This document shows positions 7,173 through 17,063 of a DNA stretch of 64,000 nucleotides, in pieces. The notes under the pieces are model-generated. The model had not been told where the DNA came from and did not search any database. It saw only the letters and a program-made list of their open reading frames with translations. Within the stretch, counting starts at the first letter, position 1. Each line of letters starts with the position of its first letter. The position numbers and the translations under genes were made by a program. This DNA is from Segatella copri (GTDB taxonomy: Bacteria; Bacteroidota; Bacteroidia; Bacteroidales; Bacteroidaceae): NCBI RefSeq assembly GCF_009494395.1, contig NZ_VZCB01000094.1:1-64000 (forward strand), read 5' to 3'.

Positions 7173-9446
7173 ATGAGATACGTAGATGTGATATTACCCC
7201 TTCCGCTCGACGGAACCTTTACTTATTCTATCCCTGCAGGGATGGAAGAAAAGGTCGTGCCCGGTATGCGAGTGCTGGTGCCATTAGGCAAAAGCAAGAA
7301 GTATATTGCCATGGTTGCGGATGTTCATTCCGAGAAGCCCAACTTTGACTGCAAGCCGATAGATGCGGTGCTGGATGAATGTCCTTCTCTTCTGCCGCAG
7401 CAATACCGGCTCTGGCAATGGATCAGCAGTTACTATATGTCTTCACTGGGAGATGTATATAATGCTGCCATGCCTTCGGGAATGAAATCTACTGAGAAAT
7501 TCAAGCCCAAGATGGAACTCTATGTGGAGCTGGCAAGTGGATTCCGGAATGAGCAGGCGCTCCATGTGGCTCTCAGTATGGTGCAGCGTGCGTTGAAGCA
7601 GTCGAAGGCTCTTACCACCTTCCTCACCCTTTCTCATTGGGATAGTCTGGAGGGAGATACTCCACGGGAAGGTATCAGGAAGGTAACGAAGGAAGAGCTG
7701 ATGAATGAAGCCCACTGTACGGCGGCTGTCGTGAAGGCGCTTATCGACCGTGGCATTCTCTTTACTTACGAGTTGGAAGTGGGCAGATTGAATACTTCGG
7801 GTGAGGCGCATCTGGATTTGATCAAACCCTTATCCATGGCGCAGCAGGATGCCTATAATCAGATACTGATGCAGATGATGAAGAAAAACGTGGTACTTCT
7901 GCATGGAGTTACTTCCAGTGGAAAGACGGAAATCTACATCCATCTCATCAGAAAAGCCATCGAAGAGCACAAACAGGTGCTTTATCTGTTGCCGGAAATC
8001 GCCCTGACTGTACAGATTATGGAGCGACTGCACAAGGTCTTCGGTGACCGTCTGGGTATCTATCACTCTAAATACAGCGATGCTGAACGTGTGGAAATCT
8101 GGCAAAAGCAGTTGTCTGACCAGCCTTATGACGTGATATTGGGAGCGAGAAGTGCCGTCTTCCTGCCTTTCCAAAAGCTGGGACTTGTCATCATAGATGA
8201 AGAGCACGAGACATCCTTCAAGCAGCAAGATCCGGCTCCACGCTATCATGCCCGCAGTGCAGCCATCATGCTGGCTAATATGTATACTGACGCCAAGGTT
8301 CTGCTGGGAACAGCTACCCCTTCCATGGAGAGCTATTATAATGCGCAGCAGGGGAAATACGGACTGGTAGAACTGAAAACAAGATATAAGGACATCCAAC
8401 TGCCAGAGATACAGGTGGTGGACGTGAAAGACCTGCGCCATCGCAAGATGATGACTGGAGCTTATTCTCCTCAACTTCTGGCGGCAGTAAGACAGGCATT
8501 GAAGAATGGAGAGCAAGCCATCCTCTTCCAAAACCGAAGGGGATTTGCACCGATGATAGAATGCAAGGTATGCGGATGGGTGCCTAAATGCAAGAACTGT
8601 GATGTATCGCTTACGTTGCATAAGAGTATTAATCTCCTGACCTGTCATTATTGCGGCTATACCTATCCCGTACCAACGGTATGTCCGAACTGTGGAAGTA
8701 CCGAGTTGATGGGCAGGGGAATAGGAACGGAACGTATCGAAGACCAGATAGCAGAAATCTTCCCCGAAGCCCGGATTGCCCGTATGGACCTGGATACCAC
8801 CCGTACCCGTAATGCCTATGAACGACTTATTGCTGAGTTTTCATCAGGCAAGACCAATCTTCTGATTGGTACTCAGATGATTTCAAAGGGGTTGGATTTT
8901 GATAAAGTGAGTGTGGTAGGTATCCTGAATGCAGATTCGATGCTCAACTATCCTGATTTCCGTGCTTACGAGCATGCTTTTATGATGATGGCACAGGTAA
9001 GTGGAAGAGCAGGAAGAAAGGGGAAGCGGGGGCTGGTAATCCTGCAAACCAAGAATCCTACCTTGCCGGTTATCGGACAGGTGGTGCATAATGATTACGA
9101 GGGATTGTTCAAGGGAATCCTGGAAGAGAGAAAGATGTTTCATTATCCACCTTTCTTCCATCTTATCAACGTGTTCCTGAAACATAAGCATGAAAAGGTA
9201 TGTCAACAGGCTAGTTTTGAACTGGGCAAAACCTTAAGGGGATGGTTTGGCGAGCGTGTGCTAGGTCCGGATAAACCAGCTGTAGCAAGGGTAAAGACCA
9301 TGAATATCCGCAAGTTGGTCATCAAGCTGGAGAATGGAATCGACCAGATGAAGGTCAGGGAATACCTGAAATATGCCCAGACCATGATGCTGAAAGATCC
9401 GAGATATGGAGCTTTGCAAATCTACTATGATGTAGATCCGCTATAA
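7173..9446 (+). CDS. priA: Primosomal protein N' (PriA helicase)
   Basis: From ATG 7173 the protein has 757 residues; a GTG at 7140 would add 11. It has the PriA layout. An N-terminal DNA-binding domain (VDVILPLPLDGTFTY) comes first, then a Walker A motif GVTSSGKT near 245 and DEEH near 342. A zinc-binding insert with paired CxxC motifs follows (about 463-505, CKVCGWVPKCKNC, CHYCG, CPNCGS), then helicase C motifs (GTQMISKGLDF, QVSGRAGR). PriA reloads the replicative helicase at stalled forks. The gene stands alone between two terminators. Confidence 0.95.
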   Translation: MRYVDVILPLPLDGTFTYSIPAGMEEKVVPGMRVLVPLGKSKKYIAMVADVHSEKPNFDCKPIDAVLDECPSLLPQQYRLWQWISSYYMSSLGDVYNAAMPSGMKSTEKFKPKMELYVELASGFRNEQALHVALSMVQRALKQSKALTTFLTLSHWDSLEGDTPREGIRKVTKEELMNEAHCTAAVVKALIDRGILFTYELEVGRLNTSGEAHLDLIKPLSMAQQDAYNQILMQMMKKNVVLLHGVTSSGKTEIYIHLIRKAIEEHKQVLYLLPEIALTVQIMERLHKVFGDRLGIYHSKYSDAERVEIWQKQLSDQPYDVILGARSAVFLPFQKLGLVIIDEEHETSFKQQDPAPRYHARSAAIMLANMYTDAKVLLGTATPSMESYYNAQQGKYGLVELKTRYKDIQLPEIQVVDVKDLRHRKMMTGAYSPQLLAAVRQALKNGEQAILFQNRRGFAPMIECKVCGWVPKCKNCDVSLTLHKSINLLTCHYCGYTYPVPTVCPNCGSTELMGRGIGTERIEDQIAEIFPEARIARMDLDTTRTRNAYERLIAEFSSGKTNLLIGTQMISKGLDFDKVSVVGILNADSMLNYPDFRAYEHAFMMMAQVSGRAGRKGKRGLVILQTKNPTLPVIGQVVHNDYEGLFKGILEERKMFHYPPFFHLINVFLKHKHEKVCQQASFELGKTLRGWFGERVLGPDKPAVARVKTMNIRKLVIKLENGIDQMKVREYLKYAQTMMLKDPRYGALQIYYDVDPL

Positions 9447-9447
9447 T

Positions 9448-9486
9448 TGAAAAGGCTATCCTGCCTGATGCGGGATAGCCTTTATA
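9448..9486. terminator. Bidirectional terminator between priA and fadL-like gene
   Basis: AAAGGCTATCC and GGATAGCCTTT form an 11-bp stem with T/A runs on both sides. The flanking genes converge, so it can serve both strands. Confidence 0.8.
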
Positions 9487-9529
9487 ATTGTAGTTATGTG
9501 TTTTCTTATGAAAAGAAAGTGAATTCTTT

Positions 9530-11110
9530 TTAGAAGTTGATGTCGAGACCAACTGCAAACACATTGTTGTTACGTGTATAGTCAGAGTTGTAGTTGAAGC
9601 TCTTCTGGGCAGTGAGCTGAACATTCTCTGAAGTCTTCTTGTGCTGATAGAAGGTATGGAAATAAGCCACGTTCAAATCCATCTTCTTATTGATGTGGTA
9701 GACACCACCGATGGCAGCAGAGTTGGAGCTGACAACGAACGACTTATCGTCCATGTATCTTTTTGAAGTTGGTGTGTCAAGGTTCTCATCAGGCAAACCA
9801 TAGTTGGTATTCTGCCAGCCAGTACTCAAGGTAATCTTCTTGTTTACGTCTACCTCGACGCCTGCGTTGTACTCCAATGTACCACGCTTTAACTTCTCCT
9901 GTCGGTTGTTGTAAGATGTAGCGTGCTTGTCATCGAACCAGTGGAAACCTACGTTTACTCTTACTGTATTTACAGGACTGTAGCCTACACCGAGAGCCAG
10001 ATAAGCAGGAATATCACCAGCAATCTTCTTGCCATCTTCGTATTCGCCGATAGCTCCCTCAAGCTTTGAATCAAACTGAGTCTTCAGCTGTCCCATTGCT
10101 CCCTGAATAACAGGATTAGACAGAATGGCATCTGCAGCCTGTTCTGGCACGCCACCTGCGATATAGGCATTGCGGAGGTTGTCTGGAAGGTTACCAATAC
10201 TTGGTGTCTGGTTTACTGACTTATTCTTCAAACGAATGCGGGTCTTGAATTCATATTTGGCAGCAAAGTTCCATCTGCCAGTCTTGAAGTCGATACCGAG
10301 CATAGGAGTGAATCCCAAACCGCTCTGGTCACAGCTCAACTCAATGTTGGCAGCCTTTTCCTTGGTAGGGTCGAGTACCATATAGAGAGGCATATTGCCT
10401 ACCTTGATATCTTCTACATATCCATAGTAGTTTGTTGAAGCATAGACGCCACGTACACCAGCGTATGCACTGAGGTGCTCGTTTATCTTGTAGGCTGCAC
10501 CTAAAGAGAGGCCATAGTAGTACTGACGACCGTGCATATAACTATTGTAGCTATACTTGCCTTCCTTTCCAAAATACTTATCGCTAGAGAAAACTGCAGG
10601 TACGCCATATTGTGAAGCAACCTGGTCTACGGCACCAGCCAGCTGGCAAGCTGCAATAGCAGTCTCAGCAACAATCTTCTCGAAAGAGCCCAATCCATTA
10701 TCAAAAGTACACTTACCGCCACCACCGGTGAGGGCGAAGCCAGCCTGGAGAGACCATCTACCTTTATTATAAGCATACTGGAAAGAAGGGATAACAGGTG
10801 CAAAAGCCTTGCCCTTGAATTCTCGTGGAGTAGTAGGATTGTTCACATTATTGGTGAACAATGCATAATCATTCTCAATGCTACGTGTCTGGTAAGCCAA
10901 CTGCCAGTTGATGGCAAGATGCTTTCCTTCACCCATGAATACAACTCCTGCTGGATTGTAATAAACACCGTCGATACCAATAGAAGCCTCACGGCTCATC
11001 ATTCTGTTGAATGCTACATGTTGATTGGTGTTAGTGAGCAAACCACCTGCAAAAGAAGGGGTTGCTGAAGCCATCGCAATGGCAAGACTAACTAATTTTA
11101 GTTTCTTCAT
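9530..11110 (-). CDS. OMPP1/FadL/TodX family outer-membrane transporter
   Basis: From the ATG at 11110 the protein has 526 residues with a signal peptide (MKKLKLVSLAIAMASATPSFA). The NPAG motif of the FadL family follows (GVYYNPAGVVFMGEGKH). The rest alternates beta strands and ends in DINF, as barrels do. FadL relatives pass hydrophobic molecules such as fatty acids across the outer membrane; the substrate here is unknown. An upstream in-frame ATG at 11149 would add 13 residues that overlap the promoter, so it is less likely. Confidence 0.88.
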   Translation of the reverse strand: MKKLKLVSLAIAMASATPSFAGGLLTNTNQHVAFNRMMSREASIGIDGVYYNPAGVVFMGEGKHLAINWQLAYQTRSIENDYALFTNNVNNPTTPREFKGKAFAPVIPSFQYAYNKGRWSLQAGFALTGGGGKCTFDNGLGSFEKIVAETAIAACQLAGAVDQVASQYGVPAVFSSDKYFGKEGKYSYNSYMHGRQYYYGLSLGAAYKINEHLSAYAGVRGVYASTNYYGYVEDIKVGNMPLYMVLDPTKEKAANIELSCDQSGLGFTPMLGIDFKTGRWNFAAKYEFKTRIRLKNKSVNQTPSIGNLPDNLRNAYIAGGVPEQAADAILSNPVIQGAMGQLKTQFDSKLEGAIGEYEDGKKIAGDIPAYLALGVGYSPVNTVRVNVGFHWFDDKHATSYNNRQEKLKRGTLEYNAGVEVDVNKKITLSTGWQNTNYGLPDENLDTPTSKRYMDDKSFVVSSNSAAIGGVYHINKKMDLNVAYFHTFYQHKKTSENVQLTAQKSFNYNSDYTRNNNVFAVGLDINF

Positions 11111-11137
11111 TTTAATTATTTTAAATAAAAACGTCCG

Positions 11138-11145
11138 CAAAGGTA
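11138..11145 (-). promoter_or_regulatory. -7 element of the FadL-like gene
   Basis: On the minus strand this reads TACCTTTG, about 28 bp before the ATG. No clear -33 TTTG is seen. Confidence 0.5.
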
Positions 11146-11200
11146 ACAAGAATGTTCTATTTTACTGTCGTTTAGTGCGTTTATTTAAAGTATATTAACG

Positions 11201-11253
11201 CAAAAAGCCCATTAATCTGCACAGAAGTTAATTTGTGTGCAAAATAATGGGCT
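11201..11253 (-). terminator. Terminator after the 7TM-HD gene
   Basis: AGCCCATTA (11206-11214) and TAATGGGCT (11245-11253) form a stem. On the minus strand it is followed by TTTTTG. A smaller GCACA/TGTGC hairpin is nested inside. Confidence 0.75.
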
Positions 11254-11294
11254 CATAGTTGCCATTTTGGGGGGATAGCCTTACATGGCGTTTT

Positions 11295-13376
11295 CTATGC
11301 CTTGGCTGTTGTTGCACTCTTGGCATCTCCATTTAAATGAGGATAGGAGATGCGAGTGTGGTAAATAGCCTTCAAACGTTCGATAAGAACCTGTTTGGCA
11401 AGGGCTATATCACGGAATGTAATCGGACATTCCTTGAAGAAACCATCAGCTACCTGACCATCAATCAACTTGTTCACCAGGTTGCTGATGCTTTCCTCGG
11501 TATATTCATTCATTGAACGGGAGGCAGCTTCTACAGTATCTGCCATCATCAATATCGCCTGTTCACGGGTGAAAGGGTTAGGACCCGGATACTGGAACAG
11601 GGATTTATCAACCACCTCTGTAGGATGGGCATTGCAATAGTTGACATAGAAGAATTTGGTGATTCCCGTGCCATGATGCGTAGTAATGAAGTCTTTGATG
11701 ATGCCCGGTAAGCCAACCTTCTCTGCCATCTTCAAGCCTTCGTATACGTGATTGATGATGATTTGTGCACTTTCCAAGTCACTCAGCTGGTCGTGTGGAT
11801 TTACGCCAGCCTGATTTTCGGTAAAGAAAACCGGGTTGGTCATTTTTCCGATATCGTGATAGAGGGCTCCTGTACGTACCAGCAGGCTGTTTGCCTCGAT
11901 GCGGTTGGCGATTTCTGCAGCCAGGTTACCTACGGTGATGGAATGCTGGAAGGTACCCGGTGCTATCTCACTCAGATTGCGGAGCAGTCCCTTGTTGGTG
12001 TTTGACAACTCGAAGAGCGTCACGTTGGAGGTGAATCCGAACATCTTTTCGATGATATACATCAGCGGGTAAGACAACAGGAGGAAAATACCGTTGATGG
12101 TAAAATAGGTGTACATATTGCGATCGATATTGAACACCTGATTATCCTGCATCAGCTGAAGTGCAAAGTATACCACGCCACTGGCAAGGGCAACCAGCAA
12201 GGCTGTGATGAATATCTGGGAACGCTTGGACAGTTCGCGTAACGTATAGATGGCAACCAGACCGGAAGCCAACTGTACGATGATAAACTCGTACTGGTAT
12301 TTTACGGCTGCCGCACAGATAAGTATCATCGTGACATGGGTGATGAATGCCGTACGTGAATCCATGAAGACGCGCACGAATATCGGTGTCATGGCAAATG
12401 GGATGATATAAACGCTGAAGAAGTTATGACTCATGATGAGTGAAACAAAAATAGGAAACAGCGTTATCATCGCATAGAGCATGGTGATACTGCGGGGCTT
12501 GTCGAAATAGTCTTTTCGGAACAGGCTGAGGTAGCTGGTGAACATGATGACCAGGATGAAGACGAAAAGAATCTGACCGATGATGGTTGTCGTGATTTCG
12601 TCTGCTGTAGAACTGCGGCGCTTCATCTCTTTGTCAAAAGAACAAAGCACACGGTAGGTGTTGTCGGTAATCACTTCACCACGGTCTATGATTTTCTGAC
12701 CGCTCATCACCATGCCACTGGCGAGCGGAATACTGCTGAGCATATCATTCTTCTCGGTTTCACTTCGTTCTTTGTCGTAAACGAGGTTTGCCTCAATATA
12801 ATTATTAAGGTTGCAGCGTGACAGAATCTGGCGCTGGGCGGCTATCCTTTCGTCGAAGAATATTCGCTCGTAGGCAGCAATGGTAGAATAGAAACTGCCG
12901 ATAGGGACGCTACGGACATTCTTTCCGCTGATGATGCGAATCATGCTCGTGGAGTCTTTATAGATACGGTTGTATTCCGGGGTATTGATGATTCCGGTTT
13001 GATAGATTTTGTGCAGCTGCTGGGCTATGACCTCAACATACTCTTTAGGCAGTCCGGGAATGCCCTGGCTGAAGTCGTGTCGGAACCGGTGCACCTGTAC
13101 ATTTTCCGTATTAGGATTGACGGTATAATAAGGCAGGAACTGTTTCAGCAAAGAGTCTTGCTCATGCTTGATAGATTCATCTGTCTTGTAAATAGGAAAA
13201 TCAAATTTTGCGATGACGGAACCGTACATCCAAGGCTTTCCTACATCATACCGATACTGTCGTCCTTCATTGTGTGGCAAGAACCAAACAATGATGGCAA
13301 CGGTTACGCAGATAAGAACTGCTTTTGTGGCAAAATTACGCCAATAATTGTGTTCTGGGTTGTTGAATATGCTCAT
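11295..13376 (-). CDS. 7TM receptor with intracellular HD phosphohydrolase (PgpH-like)
   Basis: The protein has 693 residues. There is one membrane helix near residues 15-33, a long extracytoplasmic segment, a block of several membrane helices (about 265-465), and a C-terminal HD domain. The metal motif is LYHDIGK with H507 and D508, followed by DLESAQIIINHV and ITTHHGTG. This is the layout of the 7TMR-HD family, whose studied member PgpH degrades cyclic di-AMP. That activity is inferred here from family alone. It is transcribed divergently from gltX. Confidence 0.88.
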   Translation of the reverse strand: MSIFNNPEHNYWRNFATKAVLICVTVAIIVWFLPHNEGRQYRYDVGKPWMYGSVIAKFDFPIYKTDESIKHEQDSLLKQFLPYYTVNPNTENVQVHRFRHDFSQGIPGLPKEYVEVIAQQLHKIYQTGIINTPEYNRIYKDSTSMIRIISGKNVRSVPIGSFYSTIAAYERIFFDERIAAQRQILSRCNLNNYIEANLVYDKERSETEKNDMLSSIPLASGMVMSGQKIIDRGEVITDNTYRVLCSFDKEMKRRSSTADEITTTIIGQILFVFILVIMFTSYLSLFRKDYFDKPRSITMLYAMITLFPIFVSLIMSHNFFSVYIIPFAMTPIFVRVFMDSRTAFITHVTMILICAAAVKYQYEFIIVQLASGLVAIYTLRELSKRSQIFITALLVALASGVVYFALQLMQDNQVFNIDRNMYTYFTINGIFLLLSYPLMYIIEKMFGFTSNVTLFELSNTNKGLLRNLSEIAPGTFQHSITVGNLAAEIANRIEANSLLVRTGALYHDIGKMTNPVFFTENQAGVNPHDQLSDLESAQIIINHVYEGLKMAEKVGLPGIIKDFITTHHGTGITKFFYVNYCNAHPTEVVDKSLFQYPGPNPFTREQAILMMADTVEAASRSMNEYTEESISNLVNKLIDGQVADGFFKECPITFRDIALAKQVLIERLKAIYHTRISYPHLNGDAKSATTAKA

Positions 13377-13403
13377 TTTCGTCTAATTATTCTATTTACA
13401 GTG

Positions 13404-13411
13404 CGAAAATA
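13404..13411 (-). promoter_or_regulatory. Possible -7 element of the 7TM-HD gene
   Basis: The minus strand reads TATTTTCG, one mismatch from TAnnTTTG, about 27 bp before the start. Confidence 0.35.
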
Positions 13412-13445
13412 CGAAAAAAAACTATTATAATCGCAAAAAAAGATG

Positions 13446-13453
13446 TAAATTTG
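13446..13453 (+). promoter_or_regulatory. gltX promoter -7 element
   Basis: TAAATTTG matches the consensus and lies 33 bp before the gltX ATG. No clear -33 box is present. Confidence 0.55.
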
Positions 13454-13486
13454 CAGAAAAATTTGAAATAAGCTATAAAATAAGAC

Positions 13487-15004
13487 ATGACAGATAGAAA
13501 AGTAAGGGTGCGTTTCGCCCCAAGTCCTACAGGTGCATTGCACATTGGTGGTGTTCGTACCGCCCTCTATAATTATTTGTTTGCTCGCCAGCATGGTGGC
13601 GAGCTCGTGTTCAGAATTGAGGATACAGACTCTCATCGTTTCGTTCCTGGAGCTGAGGAATACATCCTGGAATCTTTCAAGTGGCTCGGCATCCAGTTTG
13701 ACGAGGGTGTGAGCTTCGGTGGTGAGCATGGTCCTTATCGCCAGAGTGAGCGTCGCGACATCTATAAGAAGTATGTGCAGCAGCTCCTGGACAACGGCAA
13801 GGCTTACATCGCTTTTGATACTCCAGAGGAGTTGGAGGCTAAGCGTGCCGAGATTCAGAACTTCCAGTATGATGCTCATACCCGTATGCAGATGCGCAAC
13901 TCTCTTACCCTTTCCAAGGAGGAGGTAGATCAGCTCATCGCAGATGGTAAGCAATATACTGTACGCTTCAAGATTGAACCGGGTCAGGAGATTCACGTGA
14001 ACGATATGATTCGTGGCGATGTGAAGGTGATGAGCGATATCCTGGATGACAAGGTGCTTTATAAGAGTGCTGATGAATTGCCTACTTATCACCTGGCAAA
14101 TATCGTGGACGACCACTTGATGGAAATCTCTCACGTGATTCGTGGTGAGGAGTGGTTGCCTAGTGCTCCATTGCACGTTCTCCTTTATCAGGCTTTCGGT
14201 TGGGAGGATACTATGCCTCGCTTCGCCCACCTGCCTTTGCTCCTCAAGCCAGAGGGTAAGGGTAAGCTCTCTAAGCGTGATGGCGATCGCCTTGGTTTCC
14301 CTGTATTCCCATTGGAGTGGCATGACCCTAAGACGGGTGAGGTTTCTTCTGGTTATCGTGAGAGTGGCTACTTCCCAGAGGCTGTAGTCAACTTCCTGGC
14401 GCTCCTAGGCTGGAATCCTGGTACAGAGCAGGAAATCTTCTCTCTCGATGAGTTGGTGAAGGCATTCGATATCTCCCGTTGCTCTAAGGCTGGCGCCAAG
14501 TTTGACTTCAAGAAGGGCATCTGGTTCAACCATGAGTATATCCTCATGAAGAGTGATGATGAGATTGCCAATCTCTTTGCACCTATTGTGGCAAACAATG
14601 GTGTAGAGGAGACTTTGGACCGCGTAAAGCAGGTGGTACACATGATGAAGGACCGTGTGAACTTCGTCTATGAGTTGTGGCCATTGTGCTCATTCTTCTT
14701 CATTCCTCCTACAGAGTATGATGCAAAGACAGTCAAGAAGCGCTGGAAGGAGTATTCTGCACAGCAGATGACCGAACTCGCTGAGGTACTCGAGGGTATT
14801 GAGGACTTCTCAATCGAGGGTCAGGAGCCTATCGTGATGAAATGGGTAGAGGACAAGGGCTATAAGCTCGGTGATGTGATGAACGCCTTCCGCCTGACTC
14901 TTGTTGGTGAGGGTAAGGGCCCTGGAATGTTCGACATCTCTGCCTTCCTCGGTAAGGAGGAGACATTGCGTCGTCTTCGCAAGGCTATCGAAGTTTTGGG
15001 TTAA
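13487..15004 (+). CDS. gltX: Glutamate-tRNA ligase
   Basis: This 505-residue class I aminoacyl-tRNA synthetase has the HIGH-type motif as HIGG (19-22, after [10 protein letters not shown]) and the KMSKS-type motif as KLSKR (about 260-264). It charges tRNA-Glu in the cytoplasm. The length suits a discriminating bacterial GluRS. waaA lies 107 bp downstream on the same strand, and no T-run terminator lies between them. Confidence 0.95.
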   Translation: MTDRKVRVRFAPSPTGALHIGGVRTALYNYLFARQHGGELVFRIEDTDSHRFVPGAEEYILESFKWLGIQFDEGVSFGGEHGPYRQSERRDIYKKYVQQLLDNGKAYIAFDTPEELEAKRAEIQNFQYDAHTRMQMRNSLTLSKEEVDQLIADGKQYTVRFKIEPGQEIHVNDMIRGDVKVMSDILDDKVLYKSADELPTYHLANIVDDHLMEISHVIRGEEWLPSAPLHVLLYQAFGWEDTMPRFAHLPLLLKPEGKGKLSKRDGDRLGFPVFPLEWHDPKTGEVSSGYRESGYFPEAVVNFLALLGWNPGTEQEIFSLDELVKAFDISRCSKAGAKFDFKKGIWFNHEYILMKSDDEIANLFAPIVANNGVEETLDRVKQVVHMMKDRVNFVYELWPLCSFFFIPPTEYDAKTVKKRWKEYSAQQMTELAEVLEGIEDFSIEGQEPIVMKWVEDKGYKLGDVMNAFRLTLVGEGKGPGMFDISAFLGKEETLRRLRKAIEVLG

Positions 15005-15020
15005 TTCACAGATATAAATA

Positions 15021-15071
15021 TCTCTCTGGGGAAATATGTTCTGCACATGTGGCGGCATTTTCCTCAGAGAG
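15021..15071 (+). other. Hairpin in the gltX-waaA spacer
   Basis: CTCTCTG...GGAAA and TTTTCC...CAGAGAG pair across about 50 nt. No T-run follows, so it is not a standard terminator. It may be an mRNA processing or stability element. Confidence 0.45.
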
Positions 15072-15111
15072 TTCACGTATTTATAGATAGTAACCAATAT
15101 AAAGAAATATC

Positions 15112-16386
15112 ATGATCTATAATATCGTAATCTATTTCGTCCTTTGGGGCATAGCCATAGCCAGCTTGTTTAATGAAAAGGTGCGCAAGATGTGGCGTGG
15201 CGAACGTGAGGCTTTCAAGATATTGAAGCAGAAGGTGGATCCTACAGCTAAGTACATTTGGTTTCATGCAGCTTCGCTCGGCGAGTTTGAACAGGGACGT
15301 CCTTTGATGGAACGCATCCGCAAGGAATATCCGCAGTATAAGATTTTGCTTACCTTCTATTCTCCTTCTGGTTATGAGGTGCGCAAGAACTATGAGGGTG
15401 CAGACATCATCTGTTATATGCCAGTAGATACCCGTCTGAATGCCATTCGTTTCCTCCGCCTTGTACGTCCTGTGATGGCTTTCTTCATCAAGTATGAGTT
15501 CTGGTCTAATTTCCTTCATATCCTGAAGCATCGCAATATTCCTACCTATAGTGTGAGCAGTATTTTCCGTGAGGATCAGGTGTTCTTCAAGTGGTATGGC
15601 AGAAGTTATGCTGGTGTGTTGAAGTGCTTTACCCGTTTCTTTGTTCAGAATGAGGAAAGCAAGCGATTGCTTGAAAGCATCGGAATCACTGATGTGGATG
15701 TGGTAGGAGATACCCGTTTCGACCGTGTTCTCCAGATAAAGGAGGCGGCAAAGCATTTGCCTATCTGCGAAGCTTTCAGAAGTGGGGTGGCTGGTTCTGA
15801 TTCTGCTGCGTCTTCTGAGAAAGCATCTCATCCAGACTATAAGGTCTTCGTGGCAGGTAGTTCATGGCCTCCTGATGAGGAAATCTTTATCCGTTTCTTC
15901 AATGAGCATAAGGACTGGCGACTGCTGATTGCACCTCATGTGATTGCCGAGGAGCATCTGAAACTGATTCTCTCCTTGCTGAAGAATAAGAAGGTGGTGC
16001 GCTATACGCAGACTACTCCTGAGGAGGCAGCCAAGGCTGATGTGCTGATTATCGATTGCTTCGGATTGCTGAGCAGCATGTATAACTATGGTGATGTGGC
16101 TTATATCGGCGGTGGATTTGGTGTGGGTATTCATAATACCCTGGAGGCTGCCGTATGGAATATGCCGGTAATCTTCGGTCCAAACAACAAAAAGTTCCAG
16201 GAGGCTCAGGGCTTGCTGAAATCGGGTGGAGGTTTTGAAATCAATACCTATGAGGACTTCGATGGACTGATGAGTTCCATGATGAACGATGAGGCTTTCC
16301 TGAAGCAGGCAGGCGATAAGGCTGGAGCCTTCGTGGCTCATTTGGCTGGAGCTACAGATAAGGTATTGGCAAGTGTAAAGTTGTAA
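15112..16386 (+). CDS. waaA: 3-deoxy-D-manno-octulosonic acid (Kdo) transferase
   Basis: This 424-residue protein has an N-terminal membrane anchor (residues 3-20). The acceptor-side motif HAASLGEFEQGRPL follows, in which E58 matches the catalytic base position of WaaA. The C-terminal half is a GT-B glycosyltransferase domain, including YIGGGFGVGIHNTLEAAVW and PVIFGPNNKKFQEA. It adds Kdo to lipid A precursor at the inner membrane. A short Ser/Ala-rich insert (about residues 223-241, GSDSAASSEKAS) lies near the domain junction. Confidence 0.93.
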   Translation: MIYNIVIYFVLWGIAIASLFNEKVRKMWRGEREAFKILKQKVDPTAKYIWFHAASLGEFEQGRPLMERIRKEYPQYKILLTFYSPSGYEVRKNYEGADIICYMPVDTRLNAIRFLRLVRPVMAFFIKYEFWSNFLHILKHRNIPTYSVSSIFREDQVFFKWYGRSYAGVLKCFTRFFVQNEESKRLLESIGITDVDVVGDTRFDRVLQIKEAAKHLPICEAFRSGVAGSDSAASSEKASHPDYKVFVAGSSWPPDEEIFIRFFNEHKDWRLLIAPHVIAEEHLKLILSLLKNKKVVRYTQTTPEEAAKADVLIIDCFGLLSSMYNYGDVAYIGGGFGVGIHNTLEAAVWNMPVIFGPNNKKFQEAQGLLKSGGGFEINTYEDFDGLMSSMMNDEAFLKQAGDKAGAFVAHLAGATDKVLASVKL

Positions 16387-16410
16387 TAGCTTCATTATAT
16401 ACATATACAA

Positions 16411-16450
16411 GAAAAGGTCTCATGAATACTTTCCTTCATGAGACCTTTTT
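16411..16450. terminator. Bidirectional terminator between waaA and nitroreductase gene
   Basis: A long stem, AAAAGGTCTCATGAA with TTCATGAGACCTTTTT, is flanked by T on both strands and sits between convergent genes. Confidence 0.88.
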
Positions 16451-16485
16451 ATATATATATGTTTCATAAACCAGGCGGTGTACCT

Positions 16486-17010
16486 TTATTTGATGATGCG
16501 ATAGTAATCCTCCTTGCGAGGCTTCACGGTGTGAGGATGTGCAGAAGCATAACCCAATGCCAGGGCTCCGACGCCCATCAATCCCTCTGGCAGATTCCAG
16601 TCCTTCATCAACTTCTTGCCTTCTTCTGAAGCGAACATACCGTCTTCACGGTTGATCCAGCAGGAAGAAAGACCGATAGAGTGGGCTGCAAGCATCATAT
16701 TGCCCAAGATGAGGCTGCCGTCTTTTACTCCGTTCACATTACTTTCTGGAGCCAGGACGATGACGATGGTTGGCGCTCCGTAGTAAGGATCGCTCTCTAC
16801 ACCCATGATGTCTGCGTTCATCTTGCGAAGCTGGGCGCAAATCTCAGGATTCTGAACGGCAATGATGAAAGGCTCCTGGGTTCCATGACCTGTAGCTGCC
16901 CATGTGCCGGCTTCCAATACCGTCTTCAACTCTTCGTCGGTAATCTGATCTGCCTTGAAGCGACGAATACTTCTTCTCTCCTTAATGGCTTTCAAAACTT
17001 CATTTTCCAT
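16486..17010 (-). CDS. Nitroreductase family protein
   Basis: This 174-residue FMN-dependent oxidoreductase of the nitroreductase fold has RRSIRRFK near the N-terminus for FMN phosphate binding. WAATGHGTQEPF, GNMMLAAHSIGLSSCWINR and a C-terminal GYA...PRK stretch follow. The substrate is not predictable from sequence. It sits 53 bp downstream of the C-S lyase gene and probably shares its transcript. The shared terminator at 16411-16450 ends it. Confidence 0.88.
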   Translation of the reverse strand: MENEVLKAIKERRSIRRFKADQITDEELKTVLEAGTWAATGHGTQEPFIIAVQNPEICAQLRKMNADIMGVESDPYYGAPTIVIVLAPESNVNGVKDGSLILGNMMLAAHSIGLSSCWINREDGMFASEEGKKLMKDWNLPEGLMGVGALALGYASAHPHTVKPRKEDYYRIIK

Positions 17011-17063
17011 CTTATCTTGTTTTAAACATTTTATTTAGAAATCTTTTCTCTTTCTTCTCTCTT

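Noticed and set aside
7830..8648. 272-residue minus-strand frame
   Set aside because: It is a shadow of the priA helicase region.
13373..14323. 316-residue minus-strand frame
   Set aside because: It is antisense to gltX, whose motifs are clear; the frame has no recognisable domain.
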